Shown one piece after another: positions 32,450 through 41,310 of a stretch of DNA of 42,057 nucleotides. Every line of letters begins with the position of its first letter. Positions within the stretch are counted from its first letter, which is position 1. The position numbers and the translations under genes are program-made. Source of the stretch: Candidatus Wallbacteria bacterium GWC2_49_35 (GTDB lineage: Bacteria > Muiribacteriota > UBA9980); the NCBI GenBank assembly GCA_001791795.1, contig MGFH01000138.1, forward strand, positions 1 through 42,057, read 5' to 3'. The notes beneath the pieces were generated by a model that made no database searches, was not told the origin of the DNA, and saw only the letters and a list, made by a program, of their open reading frames with translations.

Positions 32450-33538
32450 GTGAAGATAAAAGAGGCCGGGTTCGACCTTGCTTTATTTTTAATAGTGGTC
32501 CTGCTTGTGTGCACCGGGATCGTCATGATCTACAGCAGCAGTTATTTTACCGCGCTCGACATGACCAAAAAATCGGGTTTTTTCCTTCAGAAACAGCTGC
32601 TGGCGCTCGGCATCGGATTCGCCATGATGCTGGTGTTTTCGCAGATCAGCTACTGGAAACTCAAAAAGGTCGCGCTGCCTTTTTTTATCGGCGTGATAGC
32701 GCTTCTGCTGGTCGTGCTGGTGCTGCCGCCGATAAAGGGCAGCAGCCGCTGGATCAACATAGGCATCTTCGGCCTCCAGCCTTCCGAGTTCGCCAAACTT
32801 TCCATAATCATACTCTTTTCGGCTATGATCGCCGGCAGGCAGGCAAGAATCGATAATTTTTCTTCTGGCATACTGCCTTTCATCGCGCTTCTGCTGCCCG
32901 TCAATCTGCTTGTTTTAAAGCAGCCCGACCTTGGAACGGCCTCGATGCTTACCGCCATCGCCTTTTTTCTTATATATATAGGCGGTGCCAATTTCGGCCA
33001 GCTCGCGCTGGTTATCGCGACATTCGCCGGGGGGGCTTTTCTGGTCATCATAAACAGCCTTTACAAGATGAAAAGGGTCGTGGCCTGGATGGACCCGTTC
33101 AAGGACGCATCCGGCTCCGGCTATCACATCATACAGTCGCTTATCGCGATAGGCTCCGGCGGCTTCAACGGCCTGGGCCTGGCGCAGTCGAAGCAGAAAT
33201 TCAGCTCGCTTCCCGAGCAGTACACCGATTTCATCTTCGCGATAATATGCGAGGAACTGGGTTTTCTCGGCGCGCTATTCGTGATCCTGCTTTACATCGC
33301 GCTGCTGTGGCGGGGCATTTATATAGCCCGCCGCGCGCCGGACCTGTTCGGTTTTCTGATGGCCTCCGGCATAACGTTTTACGTTTTCGTGCAGGCGCTT
33401 ATAAACATAAGCGTCGTTTTGAACGTCGTTCCCGTCACGGGCGTTCCGCTGCCGTTTATAAGTTACGGCGGCTGTTCTCTGCTGGTGACGCTTTCGTCGA
33501 TGGGCATACTGTTAAACATTTCAAGATATTCGAGGTAG
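32450..33538 (+). CDS. ftsW: Septal peptidoglycan polymerase FtsW (SEDS family)
   Basis: FtsW polymerises lipid II into glycan strands at the septum, in partnership with FtsI. The 362-residue protein has about ten membrane segments, GSSRWINIGIFGLQPSEFAK (SEDS motif), LLKQPDLGTAS-like KQPDLGTASM with the catalytic Asp, DFIFAIICEELGF and the closing PVTGVPLPFISYGGCSLL. It starts with GTG immediately after the murD stop, without its own strong ribosome site, so it probably depends on translational coupling. murG begins 2 bases after its stop. RodA is the alternative in this family; position in the cluster favours FtsW. Confidence 0.93.
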   Translation: MKIKEAGFDLALFLIVVLLVCTGIVMIYSSSYFTALDMTKKSGFFLQKQLLALGIGFAMMLVFSQISYWKLKKVALPFFIGVIALLLVVLVLPPIKGSSRWINIGIFGLQPSEFAKLSIIILFSAMIAGRQARIDNFSSGILPFIALLLPVNLLVLKQPDLGTASMLTAIAFFLIYIGGANFGQLALVIATFAGGAFLVIINSLYKMKRVVAWMDPFKDASGSGYHIIQSLIAIGSGGFNGLGLAQSKQKFSSLPEQYTDFIFAIICEELGFLGALFVILLYIALLWRGIYIARRAPDLFGFLMASGITFYVFVQALINISVVLNVVPVTGVPLPFISYGGCSLLVTLSSMGILLNISRYSR

Positions 33539-33540
33539 CG

Positions 33541-34671
33541 ATGGCAATAAAATGCATATTCACCGGCGGGGGCACCGGCGGTCACGTTTATCCCGCGCTC
33601 GCGGTGATAAAGGAATTTTTAAAAAGGCACGACGGCGCCGAGGTCCTTTACATCGGCACCGGCGGGATAGAGTCTAAAATAGTTCCTGAAAACGGCATAC
33701 CTTTTAAAATGATCAAGGCCTCGGGCCACAGCAGAAAAAGTTATCTCCCGGTTTTTCGTGAGGCGGCCTGCCTCTGGAGCGCCGTAGGAGAGGCGAAGAA
33801 GATAATACGCGATTTCCGGCCGGATTTCGTTTTCGGCACGGGCGGTTACGTATCAGCGCCGGCGGCCATCGCCGCGAAACTTTCAGGCGTGCCGGTTTTC
33901 CTGCACGAGCAGAACGCGTATCCCGGGCTCGCAAACCGCCTCATAAACTGTTTCGCCCGAAGGACGTTCACGAGCTATGAAGCGGCCGGAAGCCGGTTTT
34001 TATTTAAAGCAACGATAAAACTTACGGGCAATCCCGTGAGACGCGAAATAATCGAGGCCGGCGCGGCGGAAGCTTTTGAATTTTTTGGCCTGGACCCGTC
34101 TAAAAAGACCATACTGGCCTTCGGCGGCTCGATAGGCGCATCGTCGATCAATCGGTCGGTTGCCTCAATGATAGAAGAATTCGCCGATTCGCGAAGCGGC
34201 CTGCAGATAATATTCATTACCGGTGACCGGGATTACGCTTCCTACAAGCATTTACAGGATTCCAAAATAAATAAAAATAATTGTTTGAAATTATTCGCGT
34301 TTCTTGATAAAATATACTACGCGTTGAAGATAAGCGACATCGTGATATGCCGCGCCGGGGCGACCACTCTTTCGGAGATAACGGCCGGAGGAAACTGTTG
34401 CATATTGATCCCTTATCCGCACGCCACCGATAACCATCAATATAAAAACGCCATGGCGCTTAAAGAAAATAACGCCGCCTTCGTTATAGACGACGCAAGC
34501 CTGAACGCCACCGACGAATTGAAAAATATGGTCATAAAATTGCTTGGCGACGAGAAACTCGTCGAAGCGACTCGTAAAAACGCTCTCAGTATGGCAATGC
34601 CGAATGCGGCTTCCCTGATTTGCGACGAGATAGAGGGTTCGTTACTTACTGGACAGGGAGTTAAAAAATAA
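33541..34671 (+). CDS. murG: Lipid II synthase MurG
   Basis: MurG adds GlcNAc to lipid I at the inner face of the membrane, making lipid II. The 376-residue protein starts MAIKCIFTGGGTGGHVYPAL, the first nucleotide/lipid loop of the family, followed by GHSRKSY, FGTGGYVSAPAAIAA, HEQNAYPGLANRL, FGGSIGASSIN, and the UDP-GlcNAc site CRAGATTLSEITAGG. The frame is open far upstream into ftsW (to 33247), but the ATG at 33541 with GAGGT 4 bases before it is the correct start, matching the family N-terminus. murC follows after 5 bases. Confidence 0.95.
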   Translation: MAIKCIFTGGGTGGHVYPALAVIKEFLKRHDGAEVLYIGTGGIESKIVPENGIPFKMIKASGHSRKSYLPVFREAACLWSAVGEAKKIIRDFRPDFVFGTGGYVSAPAAIAAKLSGVPVFLHEQNAYPGLANRLINCFARRTFTSYEAAGSRFLFKATIKLTGNPVRREIIEAGAAEAFEFFGLDPSKKTILAFGGSIGASSINRSVASMIEEFADSRSGLQIIFITGDRDYASYKHLQDSKINKNNCLKLFAFLDKIYYALKISDIVICRAGATTLSEITAGGNCCILIPYPHATDNHQYKNAMALKENNAAFVIDDASLNATDELKNMVIKLLGDEKLVEATRKNALSMAMPNAASLICDEIEGSLLTGQGVKK

Positions 34672-34676
34672 ACACT

Positions 34677-36101
34677 ATGGACAAGAACAGATACACCCAC
34701 TTTATCGGTATCGGCGGAACGGGCATGAGCGGGATCGCGCAGATATTGCTTGAACTCAACTATAAGATATCCGGCTCCGACATCAAGACAAACTGTAATA
34801 CCAGAAGGCTCGAAAAAAAAGGCGCGAAAATTTCGACCGGCCACAGGGCGGAAAATTTTGACGGCCTCGATATCGGAGCCGTGGTGGTATCTACGGCCAT
34901 ATCGGACGTCAATCCTGAAATCAGCTGGGCGCGCGCGAATAATATTCCGATATACAGGCGTGCGGAAGTTTTAGGATACATATTAAACAATAAATTCGGC
35001 GTCGCCGTCGCCGGAACGCACGGCAAGACCACGACCACTTCGCTCATATCCATGCTCATGGAAAGCCACGAGCTTAATCCGACCGTCATAGTCGGCGGCG
35101 AGGTCTGCGATTTCGGTGGAAACGCCAAACTCGGCGGCGGAACCTACACGGTCGTCGAGGCCGACGAATCCGACTCCTCGTTTTTATATCTCACCCCGCA
35201 GGTCATCGTAACGACGAATATCGAAGAAGACCATCTTGATTATTATTCTGGTATCGACCAGATCAACACCGCTTTCGCCGATTTTTTCAACAAGATAAAA
35301 CCTGGCGGAACCATAATATGCTGCAGCGACAGCGCGAATATCAACCGTCTTAAGCCGCATATGCCTTCGCGCGCTAAAATCATCACTTACGGCCTCAATC
35401 CGGCCGGAAATCCCGATTTTCTGCTCGGCGATATCCGTCAGAACGGCATGGGGGTTTCGTTCGAACTCAGGCATTTAAAAAAATCCATAGGACGCTTCAA
35501 ACTTAACATCCCCGGCCTTCATAACGCACTGAACGCGACGGCCGCCATAATCGTATGTCTCGAAACTCTCGGGCTTTCGATCGATTCGGTACGCCAGAAT
35601 TTATTGAAATTCAAAGGCGTCGAGCGCAGGTTCCAGGTTATAGGCGAGGTGGAAGGCATAACTGTGGTAGACGATTACGCGCATCATCCGACGGAGATCA
35701 ACGCGGTTCTCAATACCGCCCGCTCGTCTTTCGACAAAAGAATCATAGCCATATTCCAGCCGCATCGGTTTTCGCGCACCCGCCACTTTTACGAGGAAAT
35801 GGCCGGCGCACTCAACACGGCCGACGTTGTAATACTGACCGATATATACCGCGCTTCGGAGGCGCCGATATCAGGCGTTTCATCTGAACTGATACTCAAC
35901 ACCCTTCAGAGGATGGGGAAAAAAGATTCGCTCATAATAAACGACATCAAGAACGTAGCCTGCTATACGGCGTCGATCGCCCGCAGGAACGATTTCATAT
36001 TCACCATAGGCGCCGGCGATGTCACGACTATATCGCCGGACATACTCAGGAAATTACAGGAAAAATACGCGGGCAAAAAAGCCGCGGGATTCCAGGGGTA
36101 A
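34677..36101 (+). CDS. murC: UDP-N-acetylmuramate:L-alanine ligase MurC
   Basis: MurC attaches L-alanine to UDP-MurNAc, the first peptide step. The 474-residue protein has HFIGIGGTGMSGIAQILLEL at the N-terminus, the ATP loop VAGTHGKTTTTSLISM, VVEADESDSSFL, TNIEEDHLDYY, and VVDDYAHHPTEINAVL in the C domain. Length is normal, so it is not fused to MurB or Ddl as in some lineages. The ribosome site is weak. The stop is followed by a run of ten A, one C and eight T. No MurB, which makes its substrate, is encoded next to it. Confidence 0.95.
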   Translation: MDKNRYTHFIGIGGTGMSGIAQILLELNYKISGSDIKTNCNTRRLEKKGAKISTGHRAENFDGLDIGAVVVSTAISDVNPEISWARANNIPIYRRAEVLGYILNNKFGVAVAGTHGKTTTTSLISMLMESHELNPTVIVGGEVCDFGGNAKLGGGTYTVVEADESDSSFLYLTPQVIVTTNIEEDHLDYYSGIDQINTAFADFFNKIKPGGTIICCSDSANINRLKPHMPSRAKIITYGLNPAGNPDFLLGDIRQNGMGVSFELRHLKKSIGRFKLNIPGLHNALNATAAIIVCLETLGLSIDSVRQNLLKFKGVERRFQVIGEVEGITVVDDYAHHPTEINAVLNTARSSFDKRIIAIFQPHRFSRTRHFYEEMAGALNTADVVILTDIYRASEAPISGVSSELILNTLQRMGKKDSLIINDIKNVACYTASIARRNDFIFTIGAGDVTTISPDILRKLQEKYAGKKAAGFQG

Positions 36102-36119
36102 AAAAAAAACTTTTTTTTC

Positions 36120-36148
36120 TTGTAAATAAAACGGATTCCTGCTATAAT
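36120..36148 (+). promoter_or_regulatory. Internal promoter before ftsQ
   Basis: TTGTAA (36120-36125) and a perfect TATAAT (36143-36148) are 17 bases apart. Transcription would start near 36155, giving ftsQ, ftsA and ftsZ a separate supply with a leader of about 155 bases. Confidence 0.65.
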
Positions 36149-36194
36149 ACTCCTAAATATTTTATTCTATATTGTATAGTGTACCTTTCTTTTA

Positions 36195-36279
36195 TTTAAG
36201 AACGATTTTTCCGAAGAACGCTTAAGTACTAAGCGGACCGGATTTTATGCGGGCGGACCGTCCGAAGATCGTTCTTAAA
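36195..36279 (+). ncRNA. Branched RNA structure in the ftsQ leader
   Basis: Arms 36195-36206 (TTTAAGAACGAT) and 36268-36279 are perfectly complementary over 12 bp and close a region of about 60 bases. Inside is a hairpin CGCTTA/TAAGCG (36219-36224 with 36230-36235, loop AGUAC). A GC-rich second element follows, in which GGAC-type repeats at 36235-36240 and 36255-36260 can pair with GTCCG at 36260-36264 in alternative ways. No T-run follows, so it is not a terminator. The form suggests a cis-acting RNA such as a protein-binding leader; no known riboswitch class was recognised. Confidence 0.5.
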
Positions 36280-36301
36280 GATTGCGAAAGGTTTTATTTT
36301 T

Positions 36302-36346
36302 ATGCGTTATTATGGATTTGACGGGCAGAAAGTGGATAAATTTTAA
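36302..36346 (+). CDS. Possible 14-codon leader ORF overlapping the ftsQ start
   Basis: An ATG at 36302 begins a 14-residue frame (MRYYGFDGQKVDKF) that ends at TAA 36344-36346, overlapping the first codons of ftsQ in another frame. The only ribosome-site-like sequence, AAAGG at 36287-36291, is 10 bases before this ATG and 20 before the ftsQ ATG. It may couple translation or may be chance. Confidence 0.25.
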   Translation: MRYYGFDGQKVDKF

Positions 36347-37085
36347 AAAACTCCTGCGATTTTCGCGAAATATCTTCGCGGTTGTATTGACTGCGTTTTT
36401 ATTTCTGCTCGCTGTCTGGGAATTCAAGTATTTGATTTTTGAAACTTCATATTTCGAATTGAAGAAAATATCGATCGAAGGCAATTACACGATCGAAAAA
36501 GAAAAGATCCTCGCGCTTTCAGGCTTCAAACTTTCCGAAAATTTTCTGAAACTGAATTACCGGGCGGCCGAAAGCCGTTTGCGCGCGATGCCTAAGATCA
36601 AAGAAGTCGAGATCGTGACCGAAGGCGTCGGCGAGGTCCTCATCAGGATCAGCGAACGCGAAAGCGTCCTGTTGGTGCTTCACGAGCGTAAATTTTACGA
36701 GCTGGACGCCGAAGGTTATATTTTAAGCGCCTCGAATAAGAACGTCAGGGTCGACCTGCCCATACTTACGGGCGTGGCGATGCCTGTCACCAATATAGGC
36801 GAGAGCGTACAGGCCGAGATCAAGATCAAAAGCGTTATAAACTGGGTCGTCAACCTGGCGCCTTCGTTTCTGACCAATATATCCGAAATATGCCTGAACG
36901 GGAACGAGATAGTTTTGATTACCAATAACGGAATAAAAATCTATCCCGGCAACGCCGTAAACTTCAAGAACAATTTCGATCTGCTCACGATAGTGCTCGA
37001 GCGGTTCCAGAAGGACGGTATGAAGATAAGCTACGTGGATATGCGCTTTAACAACGAAGTAGTGGTAAAACCGATCGTAAACTAA
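36312..37085 (+). CDS. ftsQ: Cell division protein FtsQ
   Basis: FtsQ links early and late divisome proteins. The 257-residue protein has a basic cytoplasmic N-terminus, one membrane helix (NIFAVVLTAFLFLLAVWEF), a POTRA domain (about 50-120; FELKKISIEGNYTIEKEKIL, then LNYRAAESRLRAMPKIKEVE) and a beta domain with ERESVLLVLHERKFYELDAEG and the late ISYVDMRFNNEVVVKP typical of FtsQ/DivIB. The frame is open from a TTG at 36282, but the ATG at 36312 gives the expected N-terminus. It has its own promoter and a structured leader. Confidence 0.9.
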   Translation: MDLTGRKWINFKKLLRFSRNIFAVVLTAFLFLLAVWEFKYLIFETSYFELKKISIEGNYTIEKEKILALSGFKLSENFLKLNYRAAESRLRAMPKIKEVEIVTEGVGEVLIRISERESVLLVLHERKFYELDAEGYILSASNKNVRVDLPILTGVAMPVTNIGESVQAEIKIKSVINWVVNLAPSFLTNISEICLNGNEIVLITNNGIKIYPGNAVNFKNNFDLLTIVLERFQKDGMKISYVDMRFNNEVVVKPIVN

Positions 37086-37163
37086 TAAATTATTAATTGA
37101 ATCAAGATAAAGTAGTAATTAACCAACGGATTTTTTAAACGGACGGGGCAAGATATAATAAAG

Positions 37164-38402
37164 ATGTCAAAAGACGGTCTGGTTGTGGGGCTGGACGTCG
37201 GCACGACGAAAACCGCGGTCGTGGTCGGCGAAGCTTCAGAAAATAACGAAATATATATATTAGGCAGCGGCATAGCGCCGTCTACCGGAATAAAAAAAGG
37301 GATGATCATCAATATCGAGGAGACCATCAAGACTATCGAAGCGGTGGTCTCGGACGCCGAGCATATTTCGGACGCCGATATTGACACGGTTTACATAAGC
37401 GTCGGCGGATATCATATCCAGGGGCAGAACACCCGCGGAAGAATAATAATACCGCCCTCGCAGAAGGAAATAGTTTCGGAAGATAAAAGCCGCGTCCAGG
37501 AAGCGGCGCGCGCCATACAGCTGGCGGCTAATTACGAGATTCTGCACGTCATACCTAAAGAATACAAGGTCGACGATCAGGACGGGATACTCGATCCGGC
37601 CGGCATGGTGGGTTCCCAGCTCGAAGTGGAAACGCATATAATAACGGCGTCTTCGATAGCCCTGCGCAACCTGCAGAAAAGCGTCAAAGGCTCCGGGCTC
37701 AAAATAAAGGACTCGATCTCCGAAGGGCTGGCGGCCGCCGAGGCCGTGCTCACCCCTGACGAAAAAGACCTCGGCGTAGTTCTTTTGCATATAGGCGGCG
37801 GAACCACTGATATAGTGGCCTACGCCAACGGGTACGTCAAATACAGCGGAGTGCTGCCGATAGGCTCGGCCCATCTGACCTCCGATATTTCGATAGGCCT
37901 GCGCACTTCATACCAGGAAGCCGAAAAGCTCAAGATAAAGCACGGCGTTATCTGGCTCGAAGGCGCGAACCTCGACGAGAAAATAAGCGTGGCCAACGCC
38001 GGAAACGACGGCGCGCGCATGATCGAATTAAGGCAGATGGTTGAAATTATAGAGCCGCGAATGGAAGAGATGTTTGCGATGATAAAAGGCGAGATCAAAA
38101 AGATCGGGCCGGTCGCGAAGATACCTGCGGGCGCGGTGTTGAGCGGCGGCGGAGCGCTTCTGAACGGTATCGTGAAATTCGCCGAAAAAACCCTGGACAT
38201 GCCGGTGCGCATAGGAAAGCCCAACAATATAAACGGGCTTACGGATCGCGTCAACGGCCCCGCCTTTTCGGCGTGCATAGGGCTTCTGATGTACGGGTTG
38301 AAATTCCAGAACCAGCACGCCCGGCAGCCGTTCATGCGCACGGGCGGCACTTACGACGGCCTGAAAAGCTGGCTGAAGAGTTTTTTCAAAGATATTTTTT
38401 AA
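37164..38402 (+). CDS. ftsA: Cell division protein FtsA
   Basis: FtsA is an actin-like ATPase that ties FtsZ filaments to the membrane. The 412-residue protein shows phosphate-1 LVVGLDVGTTKTAVVVGE, the SHS2 insertion (about 85-165, VYISVGGYHIQGQNTRG), phosphate-2 LHIGGGTTDIVAY, the adenosine loop AGAVLSGGGALLNG, and a C-terminal amphipathic helix LKSWLKSFFKDIF that should insert in the membrane. The 78-base gap after ftsQ contains a TATAAT (37154-37159) just 4 bases before the ATG but no good -35. ftsZ follows after 50 bases. Confidence 0.95.
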   Translation: MSKDGLVVGLDVGTTKTAVVVGEASENNEIYILGSGIAPSTGIKKGMIINIEETIKTIEAVVSDAEHISDADIDTVYISVGGYHIQGQNTRGRIIIPPSQKEIVSEDKSRVQEAARAIQLAANYEILHVIPKEYKVDDQDGILDPAGMVGSQLEVETHIITASSIALRNLQKSVKGSGLKIKDSISEGLAAAEAVLTPDEKDLGVVLLHIGGGTTDIVAYANGYVKYSGVLPIGSAHLTSDISIGLRTSYQEAEKLKIKHGVIWLEGANLDEKISVANAGNDGARMIELRQMVEIIEPRMEEMFAMIKGEIKKIGPVAKIPAGAVLSGGGALLNGIVKFAEKTLDMPVRIGKPNNINGLTDRVNGPAFSACIGLLMYGLKFQNQHARQPFMRTGGTYDGLKSWLKSFFKDIF

Positions 38403-38452
38403 GGCTTTTTTTGTAATGAATATTTTGGTTATATCATAAAGGGGGAATAGTA

Positions 38453-39529
38453 ATGTTCGAATTTGACGCAATGGAACAGGTTGCTGATATCAAGGTAATA
38501 GGCGTGGGCGGCGGCGGTTCCAATGCAATTAACCGGATGATAAACGCGGGCATAACCGGCGTTGAGTTCATTGCGACAAATACAGACGCGCAGGCTCTTG
38601 CGCTGTCGAACGCTAAACTTAAAATTCAGATAGGCGATAAGCTCACCAAGGGTCTCGGCGCCGGTGCAAACGCTCAGATAGGCATGAAGGCCGCCGAAGA
38701 AGACCGCGATAAAATAGCCGAAGTTCTCGACGGCTCCGATATGGTTTTCGTTACCGCCGGCATGGGCGGCGGAACCGGAACGGGCGGCGCTCCCATAGTC
38801 GCTGAAATAGCGAAGGCCAGCAACGCGCTGACCGTCGCGGTCGTCACCAAACCCTTCACTTTCGAAGGCCGCCGCAGGATGCTGCAGGCCGAAGAAGGCA
38901 TAAAAAATCTCAAATCGAAGGTCGACACGATAATTATTATCCCCAACGACAGGCTGCTGCAGGTAGTAGACCAGCACACATCGATCGTCGACGCTTTTAA
39001 AATAGCCGACGACATACTGCGCCAGGGCGTGCAGGGCATATCCGATCTTATTACCGTTCCCGGCCTGGTCAATCTCGATTTCGCTGACGTGCGCACGATC
39101 ATGACCGACGCCGGCACCGCTATGATGGGCATCGGCATCGGAACCGGCGAAAACCGCGCAACGAGCGCGGCCGAAGCCGCCATATCGAGCCCGCTGCTCG
39201 AAACCCGTATCGAAGGCGCGCGCGGCGTCCTCATAAACATCACGGGCGGCCCGGACCTTTCCTTATACGAGATCAACAAGGCCTGCGAAATTATTTACAA
39301 CAACTCCTCGCCCGAAGCAAATATCATATTCGGCGCCGTCATAAACGAAGATATGAAGGACGAAGTAAGGGTAACCGTTATAGCGACCGGTTTCAACGAC
39401 GATGAAAAAGTCGCGCCCAAGCCCAAAGAAATATCGAATATAACCAAAGTGCCAGCTGCGCGTCCGATCGTAACGCAGCCCGAAGACGAAATAGACATAC
39501 CGGCGTTTTTAAGAAAACACAAAAAATAA
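38453..39529 (+). CDS. ftsZ: Cell division protein FtsZ
   Basis: FtsZ is the tubulin-like GTPase that forms the division ring. The 358-residue protein has [17 protein letters not shown] (T1), ATNTDAQAL, the tubulin signature [19 protein letters not shown], the T7 synergy loop [11 protein letters not shown], and, after a short linker with prolines, the conserved tail peptide [13 protein letters not shown] that binds FtsA. The linker is short, only about 30 residues. AAAGGGGG about 8 bases before the ATG is the strongest ribosome site in the cluster, fitting the need for many copies. A terminator follows at 39562-39591. Confidence 0.97.
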   Translation: MFEFDAMEQVADIKVIGVGGGGSNAINRMINAGITGVEFIATNTDAQALALSNAKLKIQIGDKLTKGLGAGANAQIGMKAAEEDRDKIAEVLDGSDMVFVTAGMGGGTGTGGAPIVAEIAKASNALTVAVVTKPFTFEGRRRMLQAEEGIKNLKSKVDTIIIIPNDRLLQVVDQHTSIVDAFKIADDILRQGVQGISDLITVPGLVNLDFADVRTIMTDAGTAMMGIGIGTGENRATSAAEAAISSPLLETRIEGARGVLINITGGPDLSLYEINKACEIIYNNSSPEANIIFGAVINEDMKDEVRVTVIATGFNDDEKVAPKPKEISNITKVPAARPIVTQPEDEIDIPAFLRKHKK

Positions 39530-39561
39530 GCCGGGCCGGCAAGTTAATTTAATAACAAAAT

Positions 39562-39591
39562 AAAAAAGGGTGTTTTAAGCGCCCTTTTTTT
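39562..39591 (+). terminator. Terminator at the end of the dcw cluster
   Basis: AAAAAAGGGTG (39562-39572) pairs with CGCCCTTTTTT (39580-39590), including one G-U pair, around a 7-base loop. It lies 32 bases after the ftsZ stop and is A/T flanked, so it can act in both directions. Confidence 0.85.
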
Positions 39592-39609
39592 ATTGAATTT
39601 TAATTTTAA

Positions 39610-39648
39610 AAAAGGCCGGCCTTTTAAAAATTATCGTTTGTCGATAAT
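39610..39648. repeat. Two palindromic elements before the radical SAM gene
   Basis: A perfect 16-bp palindrome AAAAGGCCGGCCTTTT (39610-39625) is followed by a stem-loop ATTATCG/CGATAAT (39630-39636 with 39642-39648, loop TTTGT). They end 15 bases before the ATG at 39664. The first could be an operator, the second a leader hairpin; neither role is shown. Confidence 0.5.
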
Positions 39649-39663
39649 CGGGTATTGATTATT

Positions 39664-41286
39664 ATGGATTACAGGTTCCTGCTTCAAAACGACAAATACA
39701 TAAAAGACGAGATCCATCTGATAAAGCCGTCCAGCGGTCATATCAGAGCATGCGCGATATACCCGAACCATTACGATACCGCGATGTCGTCGCTCGGGTT
39801 CCATTTTCTGTATGAATCGCTCAACGCGTGGCCCGAGCTTTCGGTGGAGCGCTGCTATCTGCCCGGCGAAAAAAGCATAAAGCTCGTCTGTTCGAAATAT
39901 CTTTCCTCATTCGAAACCGCCACGCCCCTGGTCAACTTCAATATTCTGGCGTTCAGCGTATCTTACGAAACCGACTTCATAAACGTTCTGAGGATACTCA
40001 AACTCGCGAAGGTCCCTTTCAGCCGCGAAGAGCGCCTGGCGGGCGGCTACCCGCTTTTAATATGCGGCGGTCCCGCTACGTTTCAGAATATAGTCCCGAT
40101 GTATGAAATATTCGACGTTTTCTCTGTGGGCGCGGGCGAGATCACAATCGGCACGGTCGTTTCGAAATATATCGAGCTGGCCGGACAAAGAAAAGGCACC
40201 AGCGAAATCAACCGCGAGATCATGCGCGCGCTCGGCGGTGCGGATAATTTCTTCGTGCCTTCGCAGTGCGCTTCGATGAAAGGCTCCAAAATTGTAAGGT
40301 GCGCCGCGCCGGCCGAAAATAAATATGCGAAAACCGTTATATTGACCCCTCACACGGAATTCAAGATGAGAGCGCTTATCGAAACCGTCAGGGGCTGCGT
40401 CAGAAGATGCAAATTCTGCATGGTCGGCAGCTGCTACGGCCGGTTCAGGTACAATCCGGCCGAAGATATCTATAAATATATCGAAAGCGTCCTTACGCAC
40501 ACTCGTAAAATCGGGCTTCTCGGACCCGCGGTTTCGGCGCATCCGGACCTTGTGGAACTCTATAAAAACACGCGCGAGCGCAAACTCGATATTTCCATGT
40601 CGTCAGTCTATATAAACGAGATAAGCGGTGAACTGATAAGGATGCTGTCTGAAAACGAGCAGAAAAACATCACCGTCGCCGTCGAAAGCGCGTGCGAAGA
40701 GGTCAGGAACGCCGTTTCTAAAAACCTTGCCGACGCCGATATATTTGAAAACCTCGATAAAGCTCTCGAATGCGGCATTAAAAACTTCAAAATTTATTTT
40801 ATACTAGGTCTTTACGACTTTTTCGGCAAAAGCGGCGGAGACGAGGCGGGTGACACGGCCGCGTTCATTGCCCGGCTGGAAGGCTATCTCACCAGGCGCC
40901 GCCCTGACGCCCGGCTTAAAATATCCATAAATCCGCTCGTCGTAAAGCCGCGCACGCCGATGTGTTATGCGATGCCTCAAAATGCGGGTTTTTTCGATTT
41001 TTATTCAGGCCCGGAATATATCACGGAACTCGAAGCCCGCTATAAGCGGATCGCCTCGGAACTTAAATCGTCGAATATCGAATTCAGCGAAAAAAACTTC
41101 GCCGACTCGGCGCTGCTCAAATTAATAAACGAATGCGGCGTTAATCTATTTGACTTTTTCGACGATTTTTTTTATAATGAGTCTAAAAATTCAAGGGCCG
41201 TTATAAAAATAATGCGCGAACGCCCCGAAGCGTTCGATCCCGCGGCCGCGGCGGAAAAATTGTTCGCGGTCGATTTCGTGAATTAA
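39664..41286 (+). CDS. Radical SAM protein with N-terminal cobalamin-binding-like domain
   Basis: The 540-residue protein carries the radical SAM cluster motif Cys245-x3-Cys249-x2-Cys252 in RGCVRRCKFC, which holds a [4Fe-4S] cluster and cleaves S-adenosylmethionine. The region before it (about 25-170; NFNILAFSVSYETDF, YPLLICGGPATFQNIVPMYE) has the layout of a B12-binding Rossmann domain as in elongator-like B12/radical SAM proteins. It resembles the uncharacterised family often linked to ribonuclease G genes in clostridia (TIGR03960-like). The substrate is unknown, though RNA or peptide methylation or methylthiolation is common for relatives. The ATG at 39664 is preferred to a TTG at 39655; no strong ribosome site is seen. 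It is separated from ftsZ by a terminator. Confidence 0.88.
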   Translation: MDYRFLLQNDKYIKDEIHLIKPSSGHIRACAIYPNHYDTAMSSLGFHFLYESLNAWPELSVERCYLPGEKSIKLVCSKYLSSFETATPLVNFNILAFSVSYETDFINVLRILKLAKVPFSREERLAGGYPLLICGGPATFQNIVPMYEIFDVFSVGAGEITIGTVVSKYIELAGQRKGTSEINREIMRALGGADNFFVPSQCASMKGSKIVRCAAPAENKYAKTVILTPHTEFKMRALIETVRGCVRRCKFCMVGSCYGRFRYNPAEDIYKYIESVLTHTRKIGLLGPAVSAHPDLVELYKNTRERKLDISMSSVYINEISGELIRMLSENEQKNITVAVESACEEVRNAVSKNLADADIFENLDKALECGIKNFKIYFILGLYDFFGKSGGDEAGDTAAFIARLEGYLTRRRPDARLKISINPLVVKPRTPMCYAMPQNAGFFDFYSGPEYITELEARYKRIASELKSSNIEFSEKNFADSALLKLINECGVNLFDFFDDFFYNESKNSRAVIKIMRERPEAFDPAAAAEKLFAVDFVN

Positions 41287-41310
41287 TAATTGAATTTCTT
41301 AAATGTTTTT

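Noticed and set aside
33247-33540. Open frame continuous with murG that would add 98 residues at its N-terminus
   Set aside because: It lies wholly inside ftsW, encodes basic out-of-frame sequence, and the ATG at 33541 with GAGGT gives the exact family N-terminus of MurG.
36102-36120. Run of A then T after murC as a terminator
   Set aside because: There is no GC stem; A-T pairing alone would not end transcription reliably.
37154-37159. TATAAT just before ftsA as a promoter
   Set aside because: The expected -35 position holds only T-rich sequence and the start would fall on the ATG; evidence is too weak to list as a feature.
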